Part shown: positions 32,441-40,717 of the stretch, piece after piece
Position numbering within the stretch: the first letter of the stretch is position 1
Layout: every line of letters begins with the position of its first letter
Source of the DNA: VRUE01 sp963807425
GTDB taxonomy: Bacteria > Actinomycetota > Thermoleophilia > Solirubrobacterales > 70-9
Assembly (NCBI GenBank): GCA_963807425.1
Contig: CAWEBZ010000003.1
Location: 62,001 to 126,000 of the forward strand
Reading direction: 5' to 3'
DNA: 64,000 nucleotides
Made by a program: the position numbers and the translations under genes
The notes under the pieces: model-generated
The model's input: only the letters and a program-made list of their open reading frames with translations
Told to the model about the DNA's origin: nothing
Database searches by the model: none

Positions 32441-33121
32441 ATGGTCTATCTGGAGGTCGATGAAGACGGCGAGCCACTGACCGCCGAGCGCTTGCGCGAT
32501 CGCGGCCTCCAAGGCGAGCGTGCCGGCCAGATTCTGCTGCGCTGGGCACCTGAGCGGCGAGCTGAGGCCGAGAAGGCGCTGCGGGGGGCGCTGTCGGACC
32601 TCGTCGATGCTTTTCTGGTCAACCGCAAGAAGCACTCTGACCTTTTTGCCCGCGCCCACGTGCTCGGACGTGACATAGCGATCAAGGTCGGCTGTCCCTA
32701 TTCATACGACGCCGAAGAGCAGCGCTACACGCTCAGCTGTCCGATCTTCGCCCTCCACCGCCAGGTTGCCCACTCGGTTGCCTGGACCCTGATCACCAAG
32801 TGCTCCATATGCGGGGCTGGGTCATTCGAATGCGATCACATTGAGGGCGAGACCTACGATGGCGAGCTCTGCGGGATGAACATCGAACGGGTTGCCGGCC
32901 TCGGGCACATCGCCTGGACCGCCAATCCCGACTTTCTCTACACCTGGCACCAGCCTCAACAGATCGACGCCAAGGACCTACTTGGCACCGGCAAGATCAA
33001 CGAACCCGGGGAGGAGATCCGCTGCGAACACTGCATCGGCTGCCGCGGCGTGATCGGCCCGACGAGCGGCGACCTCGATCCTCAGGCTCGATTCGCAGCG
33101 GCGGTCAGGGAAAACGGCTGA
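32441..33121 (+). CDS. Cys-rich unknown protein, paralogue B
   Basis: 226 residues, homologous to paralogue A over most of its length: LVDAFLVNRKKH, ARAHVLGRDIAIKVGCP, CPIFALH, CSICGAGSFECDHIEGETYD with GELC, and CEHCIGCRGVIGP ending in DLDP. The N-terminus differs from A, and the segment between the two Cys clusters is distinct (IAWTANPDFLYTWHQPQQ). It begins three bases after A. Retention of the same 9-10 Cys/His positions in both copies argues that metal binding is functional. Confidence 0.75.
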   Translation: MVYLEVDEDGEPLTAERLRDRGLQGERAGQILLRWAPERRAEAEKALRGALSDLVDAFLVNRKKHSDLFARAHVLGRDIAIKVGCPYSYDAEEQRYTLSCPIFALHRQVAHSVAWTLITKCSICGAGSFECDHIEGETYDGELCGMNIERVAGLGHIAWTANPDFLYTWHQPQQIDAKDLLGTGKINEPGEEIRCEHCIGCRGVIGPTSGDLDPQARFAAAVRENG

Positions 33122-33176
33122 AGGGCTTCCAAGATGGAGTCCCCCCTCAGACGCGGATGAGTAAAAGGAGGTCGGG

Positions 33177-33260
33177 ATGCTCGATCTCGTTGAGAAGCTC
33201 GTTGTCGACGGTGCCGCGGTGATCACCCTCGCTGGGTTCGTCCGTCGTTTCTTCGCTTGA
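33177..33260 (+). CDS. 27-residue amphipathic peptide gene
   Basis: The reading frame MLDLVEKLVVDGAAVITLAG, ending FVRRFFA, is preceded by AAGGAGG ending five bases before the ATG, one of the best ribosome-binding sites in the window. The peptide is hydrophobic with spaced acidic residues near the start and Arg-Arg near the end, so it could insert in or bind the membrane. A long terminator follows nine bases after the stop. It may be a leader, toxin-like or bacteriocin-like peptide. Confidence 0.55.
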   Translation: MLDLVEKLVVDGAAVITLAGFVRRFFA

Positions 33261-33269
33261 CCGACACCG

Positions 33270-33300
33270 AACACCGCTCGCCCTAGGGCGAGCGGTGTTT
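33270..33300 (+). terminator. Strong hairpin terminator
   Basis: A 14-bp perfect inverted repeat (AACACCGCTCGCCC / GGGCGAGCGGTGTT, two-base centre) ends in TTT. It closes the transcript of the 31.2-33.26 kb cluster and probably also stops leftward transcription from the tRNA gene. Confidence 0.85.
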
Positions 33301-33391
33301 CGTCAGGTGGCGACCTTCCGCTCTACAGAGCCAAATTCGCGACTGGTCTTAAACCACCCTCCCATTTTTGGCTCTAGCAAGGGAAGTCAGA

Positions 33392-33463
33392 TGGGCGCGG
33401 CTGGGTTCGAACCAGCGACCTCTCGCGTGTGAGGCGAGCGCTCTCCCGCTGAGCTACGCGCCC
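33392..33463 (-). tRNA. tRNA-Val (anticodon CAC)
   Basis: On the minus strand a complete cloverleaf folds: acceptor GGGCGCG with CGCGCCC, D-arm GCTC/GAGC, anticodon stem CTCGC/GCGAG with loop CTCACAC, T-arm GCTGG/CCAGC with loop TTCGAAC, discriminator A. The anticodon CAC reads GUG codons. The 3' CCA is not encoded. Confidence 0.95.
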
Positions 33464-33712
33464 GGGAGAGTGGTCAATCATAGGCGGGCGGAGGGGTCCG
33501 ATAGCTGTCGCGATGCCCGAGCAGTTTGGCGGGCGGATGCGGGGATGCCGGGGCGGGGACGTTCGGACTCCACCTCTCTTAGAGTGTGCGCGATAGCGAC
33601 GATCGCCGCCGATTTCCTTTGCTCGCGGCATCTCAGCGGCTAGTGCGCGAGGGCAACTGCGGACCAACAGAGCGATGCGGGTTAGTCTTTGCCTCATGGA
33701 CAGGGAAGGCTC

Positions 33713-34300
33713 GTGATTCGGCGGGTAAGGGGAACTGTCGTTCTAGCCCTTTTGGGAACGCTTCTTTTTGGCGTCGGCGTAAGCGGCGGCAGTGAAATCG
33801 AATCCGAAGTCCCTGGAGTGCCCGAAGCGCTTCTCGGTAACGGTTCGATAGGCGAATTTCAGTGGGCGGTTTTCGTCGGGCGGGAAGGTGAGTCTGGTAG
33901 TACGCAGCGCCCCTGCGTCAAGGTGGCTATGGGCGAAGGCCTGGTGGCTGAGTACACCAGTACGGCGCGGACTTGCGGTTCGTTGGACCGGGAGCCCCCT
34001 TCCCTCGTGATCTCGTCTGGTCAAGGGGAAGGAACGGTAACGGTGCTCGGAATGGCGTTCCCTCAGCAGGTCAGGTCGGTTCGGCTGTGGCTGGAGGGCA
34101 GGAAGAGCAAGCGGATCTGGCTACGTCGCCTCAATTTCGAACAGGCGGCATTTGCTGGGTTGGCCCGATTTCGTTTCGCGGCCGAGGCAATTGCGGGGCC
34201 CTTTTGCCTGCGACGTTCTGCCACCTACGACGCCTCGGGCGATCTCCTCGAGATCGGCCCTCGGATGGAGTGTTCATGGGGGTTCACGCACGAATCGTGA
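33713..34300 (+). CDS. Secreted protein of unknown function
   Basis: About 195 residues with a signal peptide (1-26, GTVVLALLGTLLFGVGVSGG). The mature part is predicted mostly beta: GEFQWAVFVGREGESG, TRPCVKVAMGEGLVAEYTST-like, then VRSVRLWLEGRKSKRIWLRR and FAAEAIAGPFCLRR. Two or three Cys may form disulfides. Similar secreted proteins occur repeatedly in this lineage. The GTG at 33713 is preceded by GGGAAGG. Confidence 0.65.
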   Translation: MIRRVRGTVVLALLGTLLFGVGVSGGSEIESEVPGVPEALLGNGSIGEFQWAVFVGREGESGSTQRPCVKVAMGEGLVAEYTSTARTCGSLDREPPSLVISSGQGEGTVTVLGMAFPQQVRSVRLWLEGRKSKRIWLRRLNFEQAAFAGLARFRFAAEAIAGPFCLRRSATYDASGDLLEIGPRMECSWGFTHES

Positions 34301-34424
34301 CTGTGCGGGCCTGACGAGCAGTCGACCGGATGTGAGTCGGCCTCGGCTGCCGATTTGCAGCCAACGAGATCACCCAGCCGTAGTCGACAGGTTCGGTGCG
34401 TTTTCGGGCGGCGGGTTGGGGCAT

Positions 34425-35627
34425 CTACCCACCCTCTCTGGTTACGAGCTGGTTGCGCTCTTCGGCCTCGGAGCGTTTGCGCAGGGCGAGGCCGACGAAG
34501 GGGAAGACGAGGGTCGAGAGCATCGCGGCGCCAACCAGGCCGGCGGCGGTGGAGGTCTTCATGTGGCCGCTTTCGGTGGCGAGTGTTGTGATCGCGACGA
34601 CGAGGGGGAGCTCGGTGGCCGAGTAGAAGGCGAGCGCGGCGCGGTCGCGGGCACTGAGGACGCCACGGTAGAGCAGCAACGCGGGGGCGCCGCGGACGAT
34701 CAGGAAGAGGACGAAGAACAGCGCCAGCTTGAGCAGGGCGGTGACCGATCCGAGCGCGGCGAGGTCGAACTCGATGCCGCTGGTGATGAAGAAGAAGGGG
34801 ACGAAGAAGCCGAAGCCGACAGCGGTCAGCTTCGACTCGAAGACCTGCAGCTCTCGTCCCTTCAGGGCCAGGCGCACGATCATCCCGGCGACGAAGCCGC
34901 CGATCAGGACGTCGAGGCCGAGCTTGCCGGCGAGCAAGACGAGACCGAAGACGAGGACGACGGTGATTCGTACCGCCAGCTGGCTGCTCGCCTCGAAGGT
35001 CCGCTCCAGCGCCGGCCAGCCGCGCCAGGCGAGCCGCACCGAGATCAGCGCCACGGCCAGGGCGAGGAGGATGAAGCCGACAAGGATTGCCGCCTCGTGC
35101 AGGGGGTTGGTGGTGGAGAGGACGAGGGTGACGAGGAGGATCGGCCCGAACTCGCCGACGCCTCCGGCGGCCAGCAGGTAGGTACCGAACTTGGTCTTCA
35201 GCTCACCGTTGTCGCGGAGGATCGGGATCAGCGTGCCGATCGCCGTCGTCGCCATTGCCGAGCCTGTGTAGAGGAAGGAGACGATGATGCCGGCGGCTGC
35301 CAGGGCGCCGCCGATCCCGTAGGCGAGCGCCACCGAGAGCAGCCAGCCCCAGGCTCCCAGCTTCAGCGGCTTGCCCTTGATCCGCTCGAAGTCGATCTCG
35401 TAGCCGGCGAAGAAGAAGAGCATCCCCAGGCCGAGGTTGGCGAAGAAGTCGATGAATTCGTCGGTCTCGGCAAGGTCCAGGACTTCGGGCCCGACCACGA
35501 TTCCCAGCAAGAGCTCGACCACCACGACCGGCGGGGCGAGGCGGCGCGGAACCATAGCCACCGTGACCGCAGCTACTGCGGCGATCACGACGATGACGAA
35601 GAAGGAGTCTGTGTCGACTTCGATCAC
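34425..35627 (-). CDS. CPA2-family cation/proton antiporter (KefB-like)
   Basis: A 400-residue membrane protein with about twelve helices. The N-terminal LAPPVVVVELLLGIVVGPEV and GLGMLFFFAGYEIDFE motifs, then LLAAGGVGEFGPILLVTLV, IGGFVAGMIVR and FVPFFFITSGIEFD, are typical of the CPA2 exchanger domain. No cytosolic TrkA-N domain is present. It should exchange Na+ or K+ for protons. GTG 35627 gives a short N-terminus directly before the first helix; an upstream in-frame start at 35690 is less likely. Confidence 0.88.
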   Translation of the reverse strand: MIEVDTDSFFVIVVIAAVAAVTVAMVPRRLAPPVVVVELLLGIVVGPEVLDLAETDEFIDFFANLGLGMLFFFAGYEIDFERIKGKPLKLGAWGWLLSVALAYGIGGALAAAGIIVSFLYTGSAMATTAIGTLIPILRDNGELKTKFGTYLLAAGGVGEFGPILLVTLVLSTTNPLHEAAILVGFILLALAVALISVRLAWRGWPALERTFEASSQLAVRITVVLVFGLVLLAGKLGLDVLIGGFVAGMIVRLALKGRELQVFESKLTAVGFGFFVPFFFITSGIEFDLAALGSVTALLKLALFFVLFLIVRGAPALLLYRGVLSARDRAALAFYSATELPLVVAITTLATESGHMKTSTAAGLVGAAMLSTLVFPFVGLALRKRSEAEERNQLVTREGG

Positions 35628-35741
35628 GGAGCGTGCCGATCCTACGTTCGTCCAGCCATTGAAAGCGAAGCAGCGACCTTGGGTACTCAAAACTCAGTAG
35701 GCCGCTCTCAAGGGCGGGACAACGATCGAAGAGGAGAAACG

Positions 35742-36809
35742 ATGAGCTGCTCAGGCTTTCGTCACGCCAGGGCTATCGCCGCAACATGCTTCGCGAGCCT
35801 TCTGCTGGCGGTCCCCGCACACGCAGCCACGAGCAGCAAGTACCCGCCTGACGCTGCCGCCCGAGGCTTCAGTGGCGGGCTTGCCGGTTGGACAGAGTCG
35901 TCGAGCTCAGAAGGACTCTGCCTGGCACCCGTTCTTTGCGCGTCTGTTGCCAACACCTTCCAAGGGTCCGGTGGCGCTGACGGCGGCGGCTTCATCCGCT
36001 CGGCCTACACCGGGGTCGTCGGTGCAATGGCGCTGGCCGGTACCACCACCGGGGTCTGGCTGAGCCCGAGCTTCTCCTACGACGGGGTGGATGGTGAGGC
36101 GCCTGGGGCGGTCAGGCTCGAGCTCGACCGGCGCGCCAGCGTCGACCAGCTACTCGCGGTGTCCGGCAACTCGGCCGACTACTCGCTGCGCCTGATCGAC
36201 GTCAGCGCTGGCGGAGAGGCGCTCTCCTTGATCGCCCCATCCACGCTTGCGGGGGCTCAGTCGTGGACCGGCGTGCCGCCCGCCTCGGTTGATCCGGAGG
36301 CGCTGACGATCGGCCACGACTACCGGATCCAGATCACGACTCGCTACACCAGCGGCACCAGCGTGCTGGTCAGCGGCAGCGCCGACTACGACAACGTGAT
36401 CCTGAGCGCGGTCAGCGGAAACGCCAATGGCAAAGGGAAAGGCAAAGGCGGCGGCGAGGGTGCCGGAGGGACTCTCGGTTCAGATCGCCTGCGGGAGCTG
36501 CTCCGCGAGGCCACGCCGGGAACGGCGACGCTGCGTGGCAACCGCCTCTTCGTGCGTGTCAAGTGCCCGCAGCGGATCGGCCGGACCTGCCGGACCACGG
36601 CGCAGGGCCTGCTGCGCAAGGGCAGCCCGGCGACGAGCAAGCGGACGATCCGCCTGCGCAGCGGCAAGGCGAAGCAGGTCGTGCTGCTGGTCAAGCCGAA
36701 GGCGCGGGCGAAGGTGGCCCAACGCAAGCGCCTGCTGGTCAAGCAGAGGGTCCGCGCCGGGAAGGTGGCGACGACCCTGATCAAGAGCCGCAAGCTGATC
36801 CGGCACTGA
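35742..36809 (+). CDS. Secreted protein with concanavalin-like front and basic tail
   Basis: 355 residues. Signal peptide 1-29 (ATCFASLLLAVPAHA). The middle (about 35-215) is beta-rich with GGGFIRSAYTG and SGSADYDNVILSAV, resembling carbohydrate-binding or jellyroll modules of surface proteins. A GKGKGKGGGEG linker leads to a Lys/Arg-rich C-terminus (RVKCPQRIGRTC, then KQVVLLVKPKARAKVAQRK), a tail type common on secreted proteins of this lineage. The start has GAGGAGA. Function unknown. Confidence 0.72.
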   Translation: MSCSGFRHARAIAATCFASLLLAVPAHAATSSKYPPDAAARGFSGGLAGWTESSSSEGLCLAPVLCASVANTFQGSGGADGGGFIRSAYTGVVGAMALAGTTTGVWLSPSFSYDGVDGEAPGAVRLELDRRASVDQLLAVSGNSADYSLRLIDVSAGGEALSLIAPSTLAGAQSWTGVPPASVDPEALTIGHDYRIQITTRYTSGTSVLVSGSADYDNVILSAVSGNANGKGKGKGGGEGAGGTLGSDRLRELLREATPGTATLRGNRLFVRVKCPQRIGRTCRTTAQGLLRKGSPATSKRTIRLRSGKAKQVVLLVKPKARAKVAQRKRLLVKQRVRAGKVATTLIKSRKLIRH

Positions 36810-36840
36810 CCGGGTGCGCTGAGACGGATACGATGGTCGC

Positions 36841-37112
36841 GGACCGTGCTAGGCGGGGAATTAGCGGTGCCTCGTAACCCGCAATCCGCTCTAGCGGGGC
36901 CGAATCCCGTTCCGAGGGGCTGGCCGTCGGGGTCAGTGCGCCGCGGGCGGCGTTGACGGCCGGGTCCTGCGCGACGTGGGCACGCGAATCAGGTCAGGTC
37001 CGGAAGGAAGCAGCCTTAAGCGGATGCCGCGGGTGCCGCAGGTGAGCCCGGCTCGAGCCAAACGCGACGGACACGCCCGGTGACTTAGTTTCGAAGGCGG
37101 GGCGCACGGTCC
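36841..37112 (+). ncRNA. ffs: Signal recognition particle RNA, long form
   Basis: The universally conserved SRP54-binding hairpin is at about 36992-37015 (GGTCAGGTCCGGAAGGAAGC then AGCC). The Alu-type 5' part (GTGCTAGGCGGGGAATTAGC, then CCGCTCTAGC) is present, and GGACCGTGC at 36841-36849 pairs with GCACGGTCC at 37104-37112, setting both ends at about 272 nt. A T-run follows. The RNA works with Ffh to target membrane and secreted proteins. Confidence 0.95.
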
Positions 37113-37120
37113 ATTTTTCG

Positions 37121-37171
37121 CTGACTTCGCGTTTTGTCGACATATAGGCGACAAAACGCGAAGTCAGTTTT
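37121..37171. terminator. Bidirectional terminator after SRP RNA
   Basis: A 19-bp perfect inverted repeat (CTGACTTCGCGTTTTGTCG at 37121-37139 with its complement at 37149-37167) with a nine-base loop is flanked by T5 on the left and T4 on the right. It lies between the SRP RNA and a convergent ABC permease gene and can serve both. Confidence 0.85.
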
Positions 37172-37184
37172 CCAGCCCACTCGC

Positions 37185-37952
37185 TCAGTCGATCAGGCGC
37201 TTTTGCATGCGGCTGATCGCTACGCGCCAGGTGAGGAGGGCGAAGCAGACGAGAAAGGCGAAGCGGGCGAGGTCGACCGCCTCGAAGCCGAAGGTGCCGC
37301 CGCGGACGAGTTCGACCAGCTGCAGCAGCGGGTTGGCCTGGGCCACGACCTGAACCCCCTCGGGCAGGCCGTCGATCGGGAAGAAGGTGCCGGCGACGAG
37401 GAAGAGGGGGGTGATGAAAAGGGCGGTGACGTAGTTGAACTGATCGATCTTGGCCACGGTCGCCGCCATCGCGACACCGAAGCCGGCGAAGCCAAGTGCG
37501 GTGACGAAGCAGAAGAGCGGCACCAGCAGCATTCCCGGCGCCGGGTTGAGGCCGAAAGCCATCGTGACGATCAGCGGCACGCAGCCGTAGACCCCCGCGC
37601 GGATGCCGATCCAGAGCATCTCGGCGGTGACCAGCTCCTCGACGTCGACCGGAGCGGCGAGGATCGCGTCATAGGTGTTCTGGAAGCGGTGCTTGACGAA
37701 GGTGCCGAACATCGCTGGCAGGGCGCTGGAGAAGATCACCGCGGTGGCGACCATCCCGGTGCCGACGAACTCGATGTAGGGGATGCCGTTGACTTCGTCG
37801 ACCAGGGTCGCGCTCAGTCCGAGGCCGAAGGCGAGCAGGTAGACGACCGGTTCGAGCACGCTGGAGAAGGTCGTCCCCTTCCAGTAAGTGCGGAAGTTGG
37901 CCAGCTCGCGGCTCATCACCCCGGCGATCCCCGCCGGTTCGAGCCGCCTCAC
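37185..37952 (-). CDS. ABC-2 type exporter permease
   Basis: A 255-residue protein with six membrane helices (ABC-2 family): FSSVLEPVVYLLAFGLGLSA, then YIEFVGTGMVATAVIFSSA and ALFITPLFLVAGTFFPIDGL. It is coupled by overlap (GTGA) to the ATPase gene. Drug, lipid or polysaccharide export is possible. Confidence 0.9.
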   Translation of the reverse strand: MRRLEPAGIAGVMSRELANFRTYWKGTTFSSVLEPVVYLLAFGLGLSATLVDEVNGIPYIEFVGTGMVATAVIFSSALPAMFGTFVKHRFQNTYDAILAAPVDVEELVTAEMLWIGIRAGVYGCVPLIVTMAFGLNPAPGMLLVPLFCFVTALGFAGFGVAMAATVAKIDQFNYVTALFITPLFLVAGTFFPIDGLPEGVQVVAQANPLLQLVELVRGGTFGFEAVDLARFAFLVCFALLTWRVAISRMQKRLID

Positions 37953-38839
37953 TCCGCCTCCTCGCCGGTCAGCATCACGAAGACGTCCTCGAGCGAGGCG
38001 GCGCGAACGACGGCGTCGTCGGGGATCGCGCCGTTGCCGCCTTTCTCGGAGCCGACGATCGCGATCGCGGGTCCGGCCGGGCGGACGGAGAGGCCCTCGG
38101 ACTCGGCCAGCGCCCGCGCCTGGGCGAGGCGTTCGGGCGGGCCGTAGACCTCGGCGGTATGGGTGCCCGCGTGCTGGGCGATCAGCTCGACCGGCCGTCC
38201 GCGGCTGATGATCTTCCCCGCGGTCATCACCGCCACCTCGTCGGCGAGGCGCTCGGCCTCCTCGATGTAGTGGGTCGACATCAGGATCGTCGTGCCGCGC
38301 GAGCGCAGGTCGTCGATCAGCGTCCAGAGCTGGGTGCGGATCTGCGGGTCGAGACCGACGGTCGGCTCGTCGAGCAGGATCAGTTTCGGATCGTGGACCA
38401 GCCCGCGGGCCAGCAGCAGGCGGCGGCGCATGCCGCCGGAGAGCTCGTCGACGGCGTCGCGGCGGCGGTCGCGCAGGCGGGCGAGGTCGAGCGCCCGATC
38501 GACAGCGGCGCCTACGTCGGACACTCGGTAGAGGCGGGCGAAGATCGCCAGGTTGTCCTCGACCGTTACGTCGACGTCGAGGTTGTCGAGCTGGGGGACG
38601 ACCCCCATCTCGGCGCGGGCGGCCTTTGCGTCGCCCGGCAGCTCGTGCCCGAGCACCCGCAGCTCGCCGGCGTCGGGAATCGCCTGCCCGGTGAGCAGTC
38701 GCATCGTCGTCGACTTGCCGGCGCCGTTGGGCCCGAGCAGGCCGAGGCAGATCCCCTCGGGGACCTCGAGATCCAGCCCGTCCACGGCCGTGATCGGGCC
38801 GAAGCGCTTGACGACGCCACGGAGCTCTATCGCTGCCAT
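37949..38839 (-). CDS. ABC exporter ATPase (DrrA-like)
   Basis: 296 residues: Walker A GPNGAGKST, signature LSGGMRRR, Walker B LILLDEPTVGLD and H-loop MSTHYIEEAE. The C-terminal extension (about 220-296) resembles the DrrA/NodI-type regulatory domain. It powers the downstream permease. Confidence 0.93.
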   Translation of the reverse strand: MAAIELRGVVKRFGPITAVDGLDLEVPEGICLGLLGPNGAGKSTTMRLLTGQAIPDAGELRVLGHELPGDAKAARAEMGVVPQLDNLDVDVTVEDNLAIFARLYRVSDVGAAVDRALDLARLRDRRRDAVDELSGGMRRRLLLARGLVHDPKLILLDEPTVGLDPQIRTQLWTLIDDLRSRGTTILMSTHYIEEAERLADEVAVMTAGKIISRGRPVELIAQHAGTHTAEVYGPPERLAQARALAESEGLSVRPAGPAIAIVGSEKGGNGAIPDDAVVRAASLEDVFVMLTGEEAE

Positions 38840-38947
38840 CGCCCGATTCTCAACGATCGCCGGCGCCGGTGCCTAGCTGGCGTTCCAGCTCAGCCGCTCG
38901 CGGCTGGTTTCCAGCGCCTGTCTCATCGTGCTGGAAGACTGCCGCCT

Positions 38948-39730
38948 GTGCTGGACGAGCGCTGGATCAAGTCGCTGCATGTGGAGACGCTGCGGGAGGA
39001 GGAACTGCATGCCGAGCGCGAGCCCCATGTCCTCTTCCAGGCCTCCACGATCGGCGCCCTGATCGATGGCGCCTACGAGGGGGACCTGAGCTTCGCCGAG
39101 CTGGCCGAGCACGGTGACCTCGGGCTGGGCACCCTGAACGGGCTCGACGGCGAGATGATCGCCCTCGACGGGCGCTTCTTCCGCGCTGACGTGGACGGGA
39201 CGGTCGGCGAGGTGGAGAGCGAGGCGCGGACTCCGTTCGCGGTCGTCACCCGCTTCGAGCCGACGATCGAGCAGCGGCTCGAGGGGCCGCTCGATCACAC
39301 CGGGTTGCTGGCTCGCCTCGACGAGCTGATCCCAGCCGACGCGGCCTCATGCGCGATCCGCCTCGACGGCCGCTTCGAGCTGGTCCGGGCGCGCTCGGTG
39401 CCGCGCCAGAGCCCGCCCTACCGACCCCTGACCGAGGTCGTCCTCGAGCAGCACGTCTTCGAGCTGACCGAGGTTGCCGGGACGATGCTCGGCTTTCGCT
39501 TCCCGGACTACGCAGAGGGGATCGAGGTCAGCGGCTACCACCTCCACTTCATCAGCGAGGACCGAGGTCGGGGAGGTCACGTCCTCAGCTCTCGCTCCGA
39601 CGGCCTGCTTGCTCGGCTCGACCCCTCCAGCGAGCTCCACGTCGAGCTTCCGCCTGGGGTCGAGCTCGCCGATCCGGACCTAGCGGCCGGAACCCACGCC
39701 GCGGTCGAGCAGGTCGAGCGCGCGGGGTAG
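38948..39730 (+). CDS. budA: Alpha-acetolactate decarboxylase
   Basis: 260 residues. The family core is FQASTIGALIDGAYEGDLSF, then GLGTLNGLDGEMIALDGRFF, and the zinc-ligand region is H198-x-H200 with H211 (HLHFISEDRGRGGH). The enzyme decarboxylates alpha-acetolactate to acetoin. No acetolactate synthase or butanediol dehydrogenase lies nearby, so it may drain acetolactate or signal through acetoin. It starts with GTG seven bases after AAGACT, and no Shine-Dalgarno sequence is visible. Confidence 0.9.
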   Translation: MLDERWIKSLHVETLREEELHAEREPHVLFQASTIGALIDGAYEGDLSFAELAEHGDLGLGTLNGLDGEMIALDGRFFRADVDGTVGEVESEARTPFAVVTRFEPTIEQRLEGPLDHTGLLARLDELIPADAASCAIRLDGRFELVRARSVPRQSPPYRPLTEVVLEQHVFELTEVAGTMLGFRFPDYAEGIEVSGYHLHFISEDRGRGGHVLSSRSDGLLARLDPSSELHVELPPGVELADPDLAAGTHAAVEQVERAG

Positions 39731-39733
39731 GGC

Positions 39734-40708
39734 TCAGGCGTCGGCGAGCCGCTCGGCGAGCCAGAGGTCGCAGAGCCAGTCGGCTTGCTCGCCACCCTTG
39801 CGGCTGACGACGATGCCCTCGGACCCGCCCTCGACGGTGACCTTCTTCCAGCGGGTCGAGTTGGGGACCGCCTTCAGCGCCTCGGTGATCGTGGCGGGGG
39901 CGTCCTCGGTGGGGCGTACCCGGCCGTCGCGCGATTTGGCCTTGAACTCCGCGCTGGGAGCGCGGACGGTGACCTCGCTGGTGCTGCTCACCTCGCCGCT
40001 GCCAAGCCGCACCGAGACCGCTCGCCCATGTCGCTCACCGCTCAGCTCCAGGGCGCCGCGGATCTTCGGCCCCACTCGCCCCGTGACCGCATCGCGGGTC
40101 TCGATCTCGACCTTCGGTCGCTCCGTCACCTCCAGCCCGAGCGGCGTCATCGCCAAGCCGACGTTCTCGTAGCCCTTGTCCATCTCGCCGCCGGGGGCGA
40201 GGGCGCGGATGCTTCCGAAGACCGCCGCGATGACGATCAGCGGTCCGCCGATCAGCAGCGGCACGAAGCTTTCGAAGAGGTAGATCGAGGGGACGGTGAG
40301 AAAGATCAGCAGCGTCACGACCATGCCGAGGCGGAGGCTGCGCCGGCCGGCGTCCCAGGCCTGGCTGCGGGCCCTGACCGCATCGGCGTCGATCGGCTTG
40401 ACCGCGAGAGCCGCCCAGAGGTCGGGCTCCTCCATCGTGGTCGGGTTCTCGATCTCTCGCCCGCCTTCCGCGGCGGCGCTTTCGGTTCCGCGTGCGCTGG
40501 CCCCGGCGACCCGCTCCATATCGGAGCGCTGCAGCGCGAAGAGGATGACCATGAAGACGGCGAGGACGCCGAAGATCAGGGCGTAGGTCGTCTTCGGGTT
40601 GCTCTGGCCCTGCCCGGTTGTCATCGCGATCACGACCACGATCGCGGCGACGACGAAGACCCCGATCAGCCCGAACCGGGAGGACCGCTTGAACCCGCCG
40701 CTGAACAC
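39734..40708 (-). CDS. Membrane protein of unknown function
   Basis: 324 residues. Four membrane helices in two pairs (about 14-31 and 42-60; then about 127-147 and 150-167) surround a cytosolic acidic linker (ESAAAEGGREIENPTTMEEP). The C-terminal 150 residues are soluble and beta-rich (LGLEVTERPKVEIETRDAVT, then SVRLGSGEVSSTSEVTVRAP). No family was recognised. It is convergent with budA by three bases and starts nine bases after the stop of the next gene. Confidence 0.65.
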   Translation of the reverse strand: MFSGGFKRSSRFGLIGVFVVAAIVVVIAMTTGQGQSNPKTTYALIFGVLAVFMVILFALQRSDMERVAGASARGTESAAAEGGREIENPTTMEEPDLWAALAVKPIDADAVRARSQAWDAGRRSLRLGMVVTLLIFLTVPSIYLFESFVPLLIGGPLIVIAAVFGSIRALAPGGEMDKGYENVGLAMTPLGLEVTERPKVEIETRDAVTGRVGPKIRGALELSGERHGRAVSVRLGSGEVSSTSEVTVRAPSAEFKAKSRDGRVRPTEDAPATITEALKAVPNSTRWKKVTVEGGSEGIVVSRKGGEQADWLCDLWLAERLADA

Positions 40709-40717
40709 CGGCGCCAG

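Noticed and set aside
32808..32880. HNH endonuclease motif in the Cys-rich paralogues.
   Set aside because: CxxC and DH are present, but the spacing is too short and the conserved Asn/His partners are not recognisable.
33368..33643. A 91-codon plus-strand frame containing LGSNQRPLACEAS.
   Set aside because: It is the translation of the antisense strand of tRNA-Val, a well-known annotation artefact.
34152..36809. An 885-codon plus-strand frame.
   Set aside because: Its first 530 codons are antisense to the CPA2 antiporter and have low-complexity Asp/Glu/Gly composition; only the part from ATG 35742 is a gene.
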